Source of the DNA: Ructibacterium sp965146665
GTDB taxonomy: Bacteria; Bacillota; Clostridia; Monoglobales; Monoglobaceae
Direction: 5' to 3'
Assembly (NCBI GenBank): GCA_965146665.1
Contig: CBCTHE010000002.1
Coordinates: 284,226 to 348,225, forward strand
DNA: 64,000 nucleotides
Positions within the stretch are counted from its first letter, which is position 1. Every line of letters starts with the position of its first letter. Both the position numbers and the translations under genes were made by a program. The notes below the pieces were generated by a model that was not told the DNA's origin, did no database searches, and worked only from the letters and a program-made list of their open reading frames with translations. Below are positions 15,781 to 24,756 of this stretch, piece after piece.

Positions 15781-18150
15781 ATGCTGAAAAATATTACACT
15801 GGAAATGAGCTTAAAGCCCTTCAAGCAGACAGACGGCGCGTATATCGCCGGCGTCTGCCAAAAGGTCTTTGAACAGTGGAAACCCCTTGTCCGGACAGTC
15901 CCCTGTGTTTCCGTCCTGCTCTGGACAGCGGACGGCAGCGAGCTTTTGGACTACAAGCGGGACATGGAGGAACCCTTTGACTGGGGCCGCTATGTGGGCG
16001 GCGCAAACAACTGTGAGGAAGACCACAGGGCACACGACCCCGCCGGAACCGGGCTCCACTCCCGGTGTTACCTCTATATGGAAAATCCACCGGAGATGAC
16101 CTATGGAATACTGAGAAGGATTGTTTCCGCCCTGAAAGAGACAGGCCGCGCCATGCTTCCCGGCAAGACCATCCGCGTCGGGACCGCCTTTGACCCCGGT
16201 CCGGAATTCGCCAAATCCCCGTTCAAATATGAACGGCACAAGGAAATCTGTCTCGGCAACGATATGGGCGCGGCCTCCATGGTCTGTTCCTATGCGCGGC
16301 TTACAGGAGACACAACGCCATACGCGGGATTTCCGGACGGCATTCCGGACGGGCTCCCCTTCGGCATATTTTTCGGCAGACAGGCGAACCTTTTTCTTTC
16401 GGACATGGGTTTTGATTATCTCTGGCTCTCCAACGGCTTTGGCTTTGGCCGCGAGACCTGGTCCGCCACCGGCGCGGTGTTTGACGGCAGGCAATTTCAC
16501 ACAGAGGCCATGCCCGGCGTGAAACGGGAGGTCCAGGAATTCTGGGACCTGTTCCGGCAGGAGTGCCCGGACTTTCCCATTGAAACCCGCGGCACGAACC
16601 TGTCCGCGGGGATTGACCTGGCCTCAGACGGGGTGCCCCTTTGGGACATATACCGGCGGGTCCCCGGTCTGCTTCCGCCGCCGAATTCACCCTGGGCGGC
16701 CCTGAACGGCGATTTTGGACTGGAACTCATGGGCCACATGAGCCGGATCGCGGAACTGCCGGGAGAAGACTATCCGTTCCGGTACTATATCCACGACCCA
16801 TGGTGGGCCAATTCGCCCTGGTACGACCGCTACGGCGGACAGCCTCACGACATTTATCTCCCGCTGAGCATCTCGCGGATTGATGAGAACGGCGCTGTCC
16901 AGCCGCCCACGCACATGAACCTCCTGTCCATTGACAACTCCTTCGGAGATCTGCCGGACGCCTGTGTAAACGAGACGATTCCCCATCTGCTCAAAGCTCT
17001 GAAGGACGCCCCGGATGACGCCGCGCCCGTGGTCTGGGTCTATCCGTTTCGGGAATACGCGGAATGCACAGCGGAGGACGGGGCGATGGACATGTTTTCC
17101 GGCGACTGGTTCATCCGCGGCGCAGTCAACAGCGGCCTGCCCCTGTCACAGGTGGTCTCCACAGACAACTTTCTGAAAACCGACCGGGCCATGTATATGA
17201 ACAGCGTACTCGTGACACCGGTTCCGCTGGCGGGAAGCCTGTTTGAGCAGAAGATCCTGGCCTATCTTGGTGACGGCGGAAAGGTGATCTTTTACGGAAG
17301 TACCCGCCGCGCGGGGAAACCGTTTTTAAACCGCATCGGCGTGAAAAACGGGGATACGGTCTCCGGTGAGCTTGCGCTGACCGTATGCGGCCGCGCCGCC
17401 GGCGTGATCAGGCATCAGCCCCTTCTCTGCGGCGGGGGGATTACGGAAGAGCTGGCCGGAGGAAAGCCGTTTGTCACGATTGGCACCAAGACGGCGGGAA
17501 CCTTTGGGGAAAATTTTGTATGGCTCCGGGGCACCTGCTCCTGCGATTATATACAGGGCAGTTCACTGCTTGTTCCGCATCAGGAGACGACATTTTTCAT
17601 TGGTGAATCGCTGATGCTCCGCGCCTTGGCAATGCTGGGCTTTTCCATCAGCTTTGCGCGGCAAAAGGGGGTGAAGCCGCCGGTGCTGATGCTGCACCGC
17701 AGTGACAATGCCTATCTGCTCTCCTGCTATTCCCCCAGCACAACCGTCCGGACAAAAATGCGGTTTCCGCTGGGCGCGCCTCTGCTGATGGGCTATGAGG
17801 CACAGCTAGAAAACGGCTGTGCAGTCTATCACTTTCCAAAGGCGGACCACAGGGAGATCCGGGCCTTTGTGGTACAGGAGGACGGCATTGCCGGATGCCG
17901 GGAGCTTCCGCCTGTCAGTATGGAGTACCGGCGCAGAATTGAGGTTTTTGGCCTGAGACACGCGACGGTCCGCTTCTTTGCCGAGGCCTGCTGCAAAGAG
18001 AATATTCACGTTGTACTCAATTCCAAAACCGACTTCTATGCGGTGGGCGACGCCTTTGAGGGACACTATGTTACACAGGGAAACCTGACCTATTATGAGG
18101 CGGCGGACGTCACCGGAAGTATGGTCTTTTCCATGCCCTTCCGCCCATAA
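15781..18150 (+). CDS. Large uncharacterised protein, probable glycoside hydrolase-like
   Basis: A 789-residue cytoplasmic protein that I cannot assign to a named family. It begins MLKNITLEMSLKPFK. The first 400 residues look like a TIM-barrel carbohydrate-active domain (HDPWWANSPWYDRYGG, many Trp, Tyr and acidic residues). Residues about 440-560 resemble the flavodoxin-like trimerisation domain of GH42-type enzymes (VVSTDNFLKTDRAMYMNSVL, ILAYLGDGGKVIFYGS). The C-terminal third is beta-rich. The start at 15781 has GGGAG at eight bases; a TTG at 15766 overlaps the previous gene. Being third in an operon with a sugar isomerase and an SGNH hydrolase supports a sugar substrate. The enzymatic role is inference. 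Confidence 0.75.
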   Translation: MLKNITLEMSLKPFKQTDGAYIAGVCQKVFEQWKPLVRTVPCVSVLLWTADGSELLDYKRDMEEPFDWGRYVGGANNCEEDHRAHDPAGTGLHSRCYLYMENPPEMTYGILRRIVSALKETGRAMLPGKTIRVGTAFDPGPEFAKSPFKYERHKEICLGNDMGAASMVCSYARLTGDTTPYAGFPDGIPDGLPFGIFFGRQANLFLSDMGFDYLWLSNGFGFGRETWSATGAVFDGRQFHTEAMPGVKREVQEFWDLFRQECPDFPIETRGTNLSAGIDLASDGVPLWDIYRRVPGLLPPPNSPWAALNGDFGLELMGHMSRIAELPGEDYPFRYYIHDPWWANSPWYDRYGGQPHDIYLPLSISRIDENGAVQPPTHMNLLSIDNSFGDLPDACVNETIPHLLKALKDAPDDAAPVVWVYPFREYAECTAEDGAMDMFSGDWFIRGAVNSGLPLSQVVSTDNFLKTDRAMYMNSVLVTPVPLAGSLFEQKILAYLGDGGKVIFYGSTRRAGKPFLNRIGVKNGDTVSGELALTVCGRAAGVIRHQPLLCGGGITEELAGGKPFVTIGTKTAGTFGENFVWLRGTCSCDYIQGSSLLVPHQETTFFIGESLMLRALAMLGFSISFARQKGVKPPVLMLHRSDNAYLLSCYSPSTTVRTKMRFPLGAPLLMGYEAQLENGCAVYHFPKADHREIRAFVVQEDGIAGCRELPPVSMEYRRRIEVFGLRHATVRFFAEACCKENIHVVLNSKTDFYAVGDAFEGHYVTQGNLTYYEAADVTGSMVFSMPFRP

Positions 18151-18156
18151 CACAAA

Positions 18157-18345
18157 GAGGGGACCGCAGAAGCGGTCCCCTCAGGCTGTCGAAAAAGTAT
18201 AATTTCCACGCAACTTGGAATGATTTTGTTCTGAATGGATTGCCCAAAGCCCATAAATCCGTCGCCGGGCCCGTACGGCGCAGTCCAAAATCATTCCAAA
18301 TTTGGGTTTATCGACACGCTCAGGGGACCGCTTCTGCGGTCCCCT
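18157..18345. repeat. Foldback (MITE-like) element acting as bidirectional terminator
   Basis: A 189-bp inverted repeat between two convergent genes. Each end carries a terminator-type hairpin (18157-18182 and 18322-18345; GGGGACCGC pairing with GCGGTCCCC), one being the reverse complement of the other. Inside come CAGGCTGTCGAAAAA (left) and its relative TGAGCGTGTCGATAAA (right, inverted), then TTGGAATGATTTTG at 18216-18229 matching CAAAATCATTCCAA at 18287-18300. The centre includes a CGCCGGGCCCGTACGGCG hairpin. A half-site of the same type lies near 27442-27485. No gene is encoded. Confidence 0.75.
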
Positions 18346-18358
18346 CTTTTCACTTTTC

Positions 18359-19135
18359 CTAACACTCCACAGCCGCAGGGTCTCCCCCATGGCTCCGGTA
18401 AAGCGCCTCGATTTCCTCCTTCGGCCGGATGCTGAGATAGGAGAACGGCTTGGTCAGAGACTGCCGGATCATCTCCAGCCCTTCCTCCGTCTTTCCCTGG
18501 GCAATCAGCACCTTGCCATAGCCGTAATAGGCCTCCGGAAACCTGGGCTGGGGGTCCCGCTCCATCAGATCCGCATAGATCTCCGCCGCTTTGTCATACG
18601 CGCCGCAGATGGCATAGGAATCAGCCAGATTGTCACAGATGATATGGTCGTCCTTGTTGTACTCATAGGCCTCCTGATTGAATTTCAGGGCCTTCTCATG
18701 ATCGCCGCTCAGGTTATAGAGGATCCCCAGATTCTGATAGATCACCGTGTTTTTATATCCGGTCTCCACCACCTCTTCCAGCTCCTCAATGGCCTCGCCC
18801 AGATTTCCTTCTTTCCAGCTCACCAGCGCCAGCAGATTCTTAACCTGGTTCCGGTCAGCGCTGTCCCGCTTGGTCAGGGTGATGCAGAGCCGCAGATGCT
18901 TCCGCGCCTCCTCCAGCGCGCCGCAGCGCAGACAGACATAGCCCAGCAAAATCTTATTGCCGACGCTCAGGTTGCCGATTTTGTCCGCCGCCTTGAAGAT
19001 CTTCATGGCCTCAGGGAACTGCCGTTTGTTGTATTTGACCTTGGCAAAGCCCGCCACCAGATCCGCGCGCTTGACCACCAGAATAATCAGTACCACAATC
19101 AATATGATACGCCAAATCGGAATACCAAATAGCAT
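18359..19135 (-). CDS. Membrane-anchored tetratricopeptide repeat protein
   Basis: A 258-residue protein with one N-terminal transmembrane helix (residues 5-22, PIWRIILIVVLIILVV) and a tail of TPR-type helical repeats from about 30 to 230: for example AMKIFKAADKIG, LGYVCLRCGALEEARKHLRL, NLGILYNLSGDHEKALKFNQ and YGKVLIAQGKTEEGLEMI. TPRs mediate protein-protein contacts, so this is probably a cytosolic-facing scaffold at the membrane. The partner is not indicated; it follows asnS on the same strand with a 68-bp gap that contains a stem but no T-run. Confidence 0.8.
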   Translation of the reverse strand: MLFGIPIWRIILIVVLIILVVKRADLVAGFAKVKYNKRQFPEAMKIFKAADKIGNLSVGNKILLGYVCLRCGALEEARKHLRLCITLTKRDSADRNQVKNLLALVSWKEGNLGEAIEELEEVVETGYKNTVIYQNLGILYNLSGDHEKALKFNQEAYEYNKDDHIICDNLADSYAICGAYDKAAEIYADLMERDPQPRFPEAYYGYGKVLIAQGKTEEGLEMIRQSLTKPFSYLSIRPKEEIEALYRSHGGDPAAVEC

Positions 19136-19203
19136 TTCTTTCTCCTCATTTCATGATAGTATGAAGGCCCGTTTCAGCTGTCAGCCAAAACGGGCGCGGT
19201 TTG

Positions 19204-20583
19204 TCAATACAGGTTATTCACGGTTCTGGGATAGGGCAGTACGTCCCGGATGTTCCCCATGCCGGTCAGATACATGATTGCCCGCTCAAATCCCAGGCCA
19301 TAGCCCGCGTGCCGGGTTCCGCCAAAGCGCCGCAGATCCAGGTAATGGCCGTAATCCTCCTCCTTGAGACCCATTTCAGCCATGCGCCGGCAGAGCACGT
19401 CCAGCCGCTCCTCCCTCTGGCTCCCGCCGATGATCTCGCCGATGCCGGGCACCAGGCAGTCCATGGCCGCCACGGTCTTTCCGTCGTCATTGAGCCGCAT
19501 ATAAAAGGCCTTGATCTCTTTGGGATAATCGGTGACAAAAATGGGCTTTTTGAACACCTCTTCCGTGAGATACCGCTCGTGCTCGGTCTGGAGATCCATG
19601 CCCCAGGAAACCGGATACTCAAATTCCCGGCCGCTCTGTTCCAGAAGCTCCACCGCCTCGGTATAGGTCACGTGGCCAAACTCGCTGTTTACCACGTTGT
19701 CCAGCCGCTCCAGCAGGCCCTTGTCCACAAAGCTGTTGAAGAACTTCATTTCCTCCGGCGCCTGTTCCAGCACATACCGGATGATGAATTTGAGCATGTC
19801 CTCCGCCAGACGCATATCGTCCGCCAGATCCGCAAAGGCGATTTCCGGCTCGATCATCCAAAATTCCGCCGCGTGGCGCGTGGTGTTGGAGTTCTCGGCC
19901 CGGAAGGTGGGGCCAAAGGTATAGATGTCCCCAAAGGCCATGGAAAAGTCCTCGCCCTCCAGCTGTCCGCTGACTGTCAGAGAAGTCCGGCGGTCAAAGA
20001 AATCCTGTGCATAATCCACTCTGCCCGCTCCGTCCCGGGGCGGATTTTCCATATCCAGCGTGGTCACCTGGAACATCTCACCGGCGCCCTCGCAGTCGCT
20101 TCCTGTGATCAGCGGCGTGTGCACATAGACAAAGCCGCGTTCATTGAAGAACTTGTGAATGGCATAGGCCACCAGAGAACGCACCCGGAACACCGCGGAA
20201 AAGGTGTTGGTCCGCGCCCGCAGATGGGGGATGGTCCGGAGGTATTCAAAGGAATGCCGCTTTTTCTGAAGCGGGTATTCCGGCGCGCTGGCGCCCTCAA
20301 TCTCCACCCTGGCGGCCTTGACCTCAAAGGGCTGTTTCGCGTCCGGGGTCATCACCAGCGTCCCGGTGACCCGCAGGGCCGCGCCCACGTTCTGTTTTGC
20401 CACCTCGGCAAAATTCTCCAGTACGTCCGCCTCAATGACAATCTGCAGATTTTTGAAATAGGAGCCGTCATTCAGCTCAATAAACCCAAAGTTTTTGGAG
20501 ACCCTAAGGGTCCTGACCCAGCCGTTGACAGAGACCTGCATCTGGTCCTGTGGGCTGCCGGCAAACAATTCTTTTATTTTCAT
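19204..20583 (-). CDS. asnS: Asparaginyl-tRNA synthetase
   Basis: AsnS charges tRNA-Asn. The 459-residue class IIb enzyme has the N-terminal OB-fold anticodon-binding domain (VSVNGWVRTLRVSKNFGFIE, 17-100), motif 2 (TFGPTFRAENSNTTRHAAEF near 230) and motif 3 (GYGLGFERAIMYLTGMGNIR near 430). It ends RTVNNLY, typical of the family. Length matches AsnS. No T-box is present: the upstream gap to the next gene is 79 bp. The TPR gene follows. Confidence 0.96.
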   Translation of the reverse strand: MKIKELFAGSPQDQMQVSVNGWVRTLRVSKNFGFIELNDGSYFKNLQIVIEADVLENFAEVAKQNVGAALRVTGTLVMTPDAKQPFEVKAARVEIEGASAPEYPLQKKRHSFEYLRTIPHLRARTNTFSAVFRVRSLVAYAIHKFFNERGFVYVHTPLITGSDCEGAGEMFQVTTLDMENPPRDGAGRVDYAQDFFDRRTSLTVSGQLEGEDFSMAFGDIYTFGPTFRAENSNTTRHAAEFWMIEPEIAFADLADDMRLAEDMLKFIIRYVLEQAPEEMKFFNSFVDKGLLERLDNVVNSEFGHVTYTEAVELLEQSGREFEYPVSWGMDLQTEHERYLTEEVFKKPIFVTDYPKEIKAFYMRLNDDGKTVAAMDCLVPGIGEIIGGSQREERLDVLCRRMAEMGLKEEDYGHYLDLRRFGGTRHAGYGLGFERAIMYLTGMGNIRDVLPYPRTVNNLY

Positions 20584-20662
20584 CGGTATCTTCCTTTCTC
20601 TGTCGTATACATATAGAATCCCTCAAAATATGGAAATCTATGTATGGCCGGTTCTGCGTTTC

Positions 20663-21187
20663 TCAATAGCGGCCCGACATTTCACTGTATTCCTTGATGA
20701 GCTCCGCCCGGGGATAGCCGCGGCTGTTTTCCACGCCGGCGATATAGAACCCGCGCCCGTAATAGAAGCGGATCAGAGCCGCAACCTTGGACGCGGTGTG
20801 CAGACGCAGGACCTTGACATGGTTCTGGGTCATGACCTTGTCCACCACATTCATCAATATCTTGCCGATACCGTTGTTCCTGTGGTGGGACGCCACCGCG
20901 AACCGGCTGAGATAGGCCTCGCCGTCAGGCAAAAGCTCCACCCGGACCGCCCCCACAGGGTCATCGTCAATGCGTACCACAAACACGTTCTTCTCCTCAA
21001 TATCCCTGCGGATATCCTCATAGGTTTCATTCAGCGCCTCAATGTCATAGTCCAGGCCTGCCATCTCACAATACTTCAAAAACGCGTCCTTGGTGATCTT
21101 GTGAATGGCGGGGATGTCCTCCTCCGTGGCGTGCTTTACCTCAAATGCGTACAGACTTTCCATTTCCTTCTGGCCTTTCTGGCTCAC
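20663..21187 (-). CDS. GNAT-family N-acetyltransferase
   Basis: A 174-residue acetyl-CoA-dependent acetyltransferase. The GNAT core is visible: EDIPAIHKITKDAFLKYCE (beta1-alpha1), AYLSRFAVASHHRNNGIGKI near 105 (motif A, acetyl-CoA loop R/Q-x-x-G-x-G/A as HRNNGIG), LRLHTASKVAALIRFYYGRG near 135 (motif B). The substrate is not predictable. The start is uncertain: GTG at 21187 has GGGAGA at eight bases, while ATG at 21163 also has AAAGG ten bases upstream and may be the true start. It lies between argF and asnS on the same strand, about 100 bp from each. Confidence 0.85.
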   Translation of the reverse strand: MSQKGQKEMESLYAFEVKHATEEDIPAIHKITKDAFLKYCEMAGLDYDIEALNETYEDIRRDIEEKNVFVVRIDDDPVGAVRVELLPDGEAYLSRFAVASHHRNNGIGKILMNVVDKVMTQNHVKVLRLHTASKVAALIRFYYGRGFYIAGVENSRGYPRAELIKEYSEMSGRY

Positions 21188-21284
21188 AAAATCGCTCTCC
21201 CACGCGTTCCGCCGCGAGCCCTGCGGAACGTCCGCGCAAGGCGGGCGCCGTGCTCCGGCCCCGCCGCACTTTCATAACGGCCTG

Positions 21285-22217
21285 TCAGTTCTTCTCTGCC
21301 ATCAGGGTCGCCAGGACCGCCTTTTGGGCATGGAGCCGGTTTTCCGCCTCGTCAAAAATCACGGATCTGGGCCCGTCAATGACCTCCTCCGTCACCTCAT
21401 AGCCGCGGTAGGCCGGCAGGCAGTGGATAAACAGCGCGTCCTCACTGGCTTTTCCAAACAGCGCCCCATTGACCTGATAATCCTTGAAAATCTTGACCCG
21501 CTCCGCCTTTTCGGCCTCCTGGCCCATGCTGACCCAAGTGTCGGTGCAGACCACATCCGCGCCCGCCGCCGCCTCGGCCGGGTCGTTGGTAATCAGAATG
21601 CTGGCGCCGGACGCTTTAGCATCCTCTCTGGCGTTTGCCACCACCTCTTCGGCACAGCCATAGCCCTCCGGCGTGGCCACCGCCATGTCCATTCCCGCCT
21701 TGGCGCAGGCATAGAGCAGGGAATGCGCCACGTTATTGCCATCGCCCACATAGGCCATTTTCAGTCCCTGCAAACGTCCCTTGTGCTCATAGACCGTCAT
21801 CAGGTCCGCCAGGGCCTGACAGGGATGCAGATAGTCGGTCAGGGCATTGATGACGGGAACGCTCCCGTACTTCGCCAGATCCAGCACATCCTGATGGTCA
21901 TAGGTACGGATCATAATCCCGTCCACAAACCGGCTCATGACGTTGGCCGTGTCATAGATGCTCTCGCCCCGGCCCAGCTGCATGTCGTTGGCGTTCAGGA
22001 ACAGGGGATGTCCGCCCAGCTGGTACATGCCCACCTCAAAGGAAACCCGGGTGCGGGTTGAGGATTTAGTAAAGATCATGCCCAAGGTTTTGCCCTTCAA
22101 AATCGGATGCGGAATCCCCTCCTTGGTCTCTTTTTTCAGTTTCAGGGCCAGATCCAGCAGACTGCTGAATTCATCCCCGGTAATATCATGGATGCTGATA
22201 AAATGCTTCATACTCAT
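21285..22217 (-). CDS. argF: Ornithine carbamoyltransferase
   Basis: ArgF condenses ornithine and carbamoyl phosphate to citrulline in arginine synthesis. The 310-residue protein has the carbamoyl-phosphate motif SSTRTRVSFEV near residue 54, HPCQALADLMTVYEHKG near 130, and the ornithine-side loops DTWVSMGQE near 222 and FIHCLPAYRGYEVTE near 262. The anabolic rather than catabolic role is suggested by argD immediately upstream. The start at 22217 is chosen for AAAGGA at nine bases; the longer frame lacks conserved residues. An alternative ATG lies at 22211. Confidence 0.95.
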   Translation of the reverse strand: MSMKHFISIHDITGDEFSSLLDLALKLKKETKEGIPHPILKGKTLGMIFTKSSTRTRVSFEVGMYQLGGHPLFLNANDMQLGRGESIYDTANVMSRFVDGIMIRTYDHQDVLDLAKYGSVPVINALTDYLHPCQALADLMTVYEHKGRLQGLKMAYVGDGNNVAHSLLYACAKAGMDMAVATPEGYGCAEEVVANAREDAKASGASILITNDPAEAAAGADVVCTDTWVSMGQEAEKAERVKIFKDYQVNGALFGKASEDALFIHCLPAYRGYEVTEEVIDGPRSVIFDEAENRLHAQKAVLATLMAEKN

Positions 22218-22399
22218 GGCTCTCTTTCCTTTCTGTGGCCCATTGGCATGCGGCGCCTTGTCTTTCACAGGCCCGCACCCTGCCGCGCACGCTGCCCGAA
22301 AATGCCGTCCATGGCAATCTTTTTGGTGCATTTTGCCGGGCCCTGGTTATCAAATTCAGAATTTCTGTGAGCTGGCTGCGGCATCCGGCCGCATCCGCT

Positions 22400-23596
22400 C
22401 TACAGATTTTTTAAAACCCCGTCCAATGCCGCGAGGAATCCGTCAATCTCCTGTTTTGTCAGAATCAGCGGCGGAACGATACGAAGGACCTTATCCCCCA
22501 CAACGCCCACCAGATAGCCGCGCTCCCGCAGGGTTTCGCCCACCTGACGGGCGATCCCGTCATGGAACACAACGCCCAGCATGAGACCCTTGCCGCGCAC
22601 CGTGCAGATCTCGCCGCTGGCCGCAGCCAGCTTTTCAAGCCCTTCCTTAAAATAGACGCCCATCTCAGCGCTGTGGCTGAGCAGGCCGCCCTGCAGAAGT
22701 TCGTCCATAACGACCAGTCCGGCCCGGGCGGAAAGGGGATTGCCGCCGAAGGTGGTCCCGTGGTCGCCGGGATGGAACGCCGCGGCCACGCTTTCCTTTG
22801 CCACAAATGCGCCGATTGGAATTCCCGCGCCCAGCCCCTTGGCCAGGGTGATAATATCCGGTTCAATGCCGTACCATTCATAGGCGAACAGCTTGCCGGT
22901 CCGGCCGATTCCGGTCTGTACCTCATCCACGATCAGCAGAATGTCCCGCTCATGGCAGAGGGCGGTGATGGTATCCACAAACTCCCGCTCCAAAGGCAGA
23001 ACGCCGCTCTCGCCCTGGATCAGTTCCACCATGATGGCGGCCGTGTTGGGATTGGCAGCCTGGCGCAGCCCTTCACAGTCATTGGCGCCCACATGCACAA
23101 ACCGCTCAATCAGCGGCCGGTATGGTTTCTGGTATTTCTCCTGTCCGGTGGCGGCCACGGTGGCCAGCGTCCGGCCGTGGAAGGAGTTGCGCAGGGTGAT
23201 GAACTCCCGCTTCTCCGGCATACCCTTTTCCACAAAATATTTCTTGGCCAGCTTGATGGCCCCCTCATTGGCCTCCGCCCCGGTATTGGCAAAGAACACC
23301 CGGTCGCCGCAGCTGTTTTCGGCCAGCAGCTGCGCCAGCCGGGCCTGGTTTTCCGTATAATATACATTGGAGACATGGGTCAGCTTCGCCACCTGGTCCT
23401 GAAGCTCCCGGACCAGCCGGGGATGGGCGTAGCCCAGACAGTTGACGGCGATCCCCGCAAAAAAGTCCTGATACTGCTTTCCCTCGGTATCGGTCAGGGT
23501 GATCCCCTCCCCCTGTGTGAAGCACACCGGGGTCCGGCTGCCGAAGGTGTTCATATAGTATTTGCTGTCCAGCGCCTGGACCTGCTCAAGATTCAT
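22400..23596 (-). CDS. argD: Acetylornithine aminotransferase
   Basis: ArgD is a PLP enzyme that transaminates N-acetylglutamate semialdehyde to N-acetylornithine. The 398-residue class III aminotransferase shows VFFANTGAEANEGAIKLAKK near 92, LLIVDEVQTGIGRTG near 205 and the PLP-lysine segment ITLAKGLGAGIPIGAFVAK near 235. The start at 23596 (MNLEQVQAL) has AAGGGA at seven bases. It is followed by argF 182 bp downstream; the gap contains no convincing terminator. argC and argB are 30 kb away, so the arginine genes are split. Confidence 0.94.
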   Translation of the reverse strand: MNLEQVQALDSKYYMNTFGSRTPVCFTQGEGITLTDTEGKQYQDFFAGIAVNCLGYAHPRLVRELQDQVAKLTHVSNVYYTENQARLAQLLAENSCGDRVFFANTGAEANEGAIKLAKKYFVEKGMPEKREFITLRNSFHGRTLATVAATGQEKYQKPYRPLIERFVHVGANDCEGLRQAANPNTAAIMVELIQGESGVLPLEREFVDTITALCHERDILLIVDEVQTGIGRTGKLFAYEWYGIEPDIITLAKGLGAGIPIGAFVAKESVAAAFHPGDHGTTFGGNPLSARAGLVVMDELLQGGLLSHSAEMGVYFKEGLEKLAAASGEICTVRGKGLMLGVVFHDGIARQVGETLRERGYLVGVVGDKVLRIVPPLILTKQEIDGFLAALDGVLKNL

Positions 23597-23639
23597 CCGA
23601 TCATCCCTTTTCAAATTTTCCAGTTTTGGTATATATGGT

Positions 23640-23668
23640 ATTGTACCTTATCCATTCCAAAATTGCAA
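23640..23668 (-). promoter_or_regulatory. Promoter of argD-argF
   Basis: On the minus strand, TTGCAA (23668-23663) and TACAAT (23645-23640) are 17 bases apart, about 45 bp before the argD start. Confidence 0.7.
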
Positions 23669-23718
23669 GTCTATCGCCGGGAAATTCCACCAGCGAATGA
23701 CACAATTTTTCCCTGTTT

Positions 23719-24474
23719 TCACCGTCCTGTTTTGACTGCCCGAAGCCGGATCCGCACATAGTCGGCATACCAGCTTCCGTCCCGGTACAGCTCCGGCCGG
23801 AGCCGTGTCTCCGCCTCCCGTATGATCGCCTTCCGCATATCCGGCGCAACCCCTTCAAAGGGGAGCTTAACAAACATGCGGATCCAGTCCCGCAGTCCGT
23901 CCGCGCCGCTGAGGCGGGTGGGCCGCTCAAACAGCACTGCATAGGTCACCATCAGTCCGGCGGCCTCCATTTTTGGGGCGTATTCCTCTACAGTCGGGAA
24001 ATAGAAAGTTCGCCTATATTTGATCCCCCGCGCTTCAAAGCCGGTTTGCAATGCCCGGTGGATCCGCTCACAGCAGCCCCGGCCGCCGAACTCGCAGACC
24101 AGCTGGCCGCCCTCCCGAAGCATGGCCGCAATATTGCGCAGAAGGCCGTCCTGATCGTCGATCCAATGGAACACCGCATTGGAAAACACGGCGTCCGCAG
24201 GCGTGTCCGGCCTGTAGTGCAGCGCGTCCCCCAAGACGAACCGCAGCGACGGGTGCAGGGCCTTGGCCTGTTCCAGCATTTCCGCGGACGCATCCACCCC
24301 GGTCACGGCAAAGCCCGCGTCCGCAAGCCGCCGGGTCAGTGCCCCGCTGCCGCAGCCCAGGTCAATCACCCTGCCGCCGGCGGGCAGGTCCAGCAGGTTC
24401 AGCACATCCTCGCCGTACTGGTGGACAAAGCTGAACGCCTTGTCATAGATATCCGCTTCCCATTTGATGTTCAT
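23719..24474 (-). CDS. Class I SAM-dependent methyltransferase (trans-aconitate-type)
   Basis: A 251-residue Rossmann methyltransferase. Motif I is RVIDLGCGSGALTRRLADAG near residue 35, the acidic residue ending strand 2 is in VTGVDASAEMLEQAK near 58, and DAVFSNAVFHWIDDQDGLLR near 95 is the motif II region typical of the Tam (trans-aconitate 2-methyltransferase) group. The substrate could be another small acid. It overlaps the upstream Cys-rich gene by four bases, indicating translational coupling. Confidence 0.85.
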   Translation of the reverse strand: MNIKWEADIYDKAFSFVHQYGEDVLNLLDLPAGGRVIDLGCGSGALTRRLADAGFAVTGVDASAEMLEQAKALHPSLRFVLGDALHYRPDTPADAVFSNAVFHWIDDQDGLLRNIAAMLREGGQLVCEFGGRGCCERIHRALQTGFEARGIKYRRTFYFPTVEEYAPKMEAAGLMVTYAVLFERPTRLSGADGLRDWIRMFVKLPFEGVAPDMRKAIIREAETRLRPELYRDGSWYADYVRIRLRAVKTGR

Positions 24475-24710
24475 GCGTCATCCTCCTGAAGCCGCCTTAT
24501 AATATAGTCATAGCCTTCCGGCCGATGAGGCACCAGACAGCTGCTGCAGTCCTTGACCCTCCGGCCGTCCTTCCCCGGAATCATCACATAGTTCCCGCCG
24601 CAGTCAGGTATCCGGTAAAGGGGGCAAAAGCAGAACAGGCAGTTCATGTGTTCCAGCTTATGGCATGGATAATAGGGACAATCCCGGTTTTCAAAATAGC
24701 GGAAGCTCAT
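24471..24710 (-). CDS. Small cysteine-rich protein (cysteine-rich small domain type)
   Basis: A 79-residue protein MSFRYFENRDCPYYPCHKLE with eight cysteines: CPYYPC, CLFCFC, DCGG and CSSC. The spacing matches the 'cysteine-rich small domain' (Pfam PF04071), presumed to bind zinc or an iron-sulfur cluster, and sometimes found fused to cobalamin-related proteins. Function unknown. The start at 24710 has AGAGGAG at about seven bases; the longer open frame would run through the upstream terminator. It overlaps the methyltransferase start (ATGA), so the two probably act together. Confidence 0.85.
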   Translation of the reverse strand: MSFRYFENRDCPYYPCHKLEHMNCLFCFCPLYRIPDCGGNYVMIPGKDGRRVKDCSSCLVPHRPEGYDYIIRRLQEDDA

Positions 24711-24756
24711 GCGCACACTCCTCTCGTTTGTCACAGCCTGGCGCGGCGGCTGGGCA

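Noticed and set aside
22218..22399. Possible ArgR-controlled leader or attenuator before argF
   Set aside because: Only a weak TGCGGC/GCCGCA stem and an AT-poor sequence; no ARG box or T-run could be defended.
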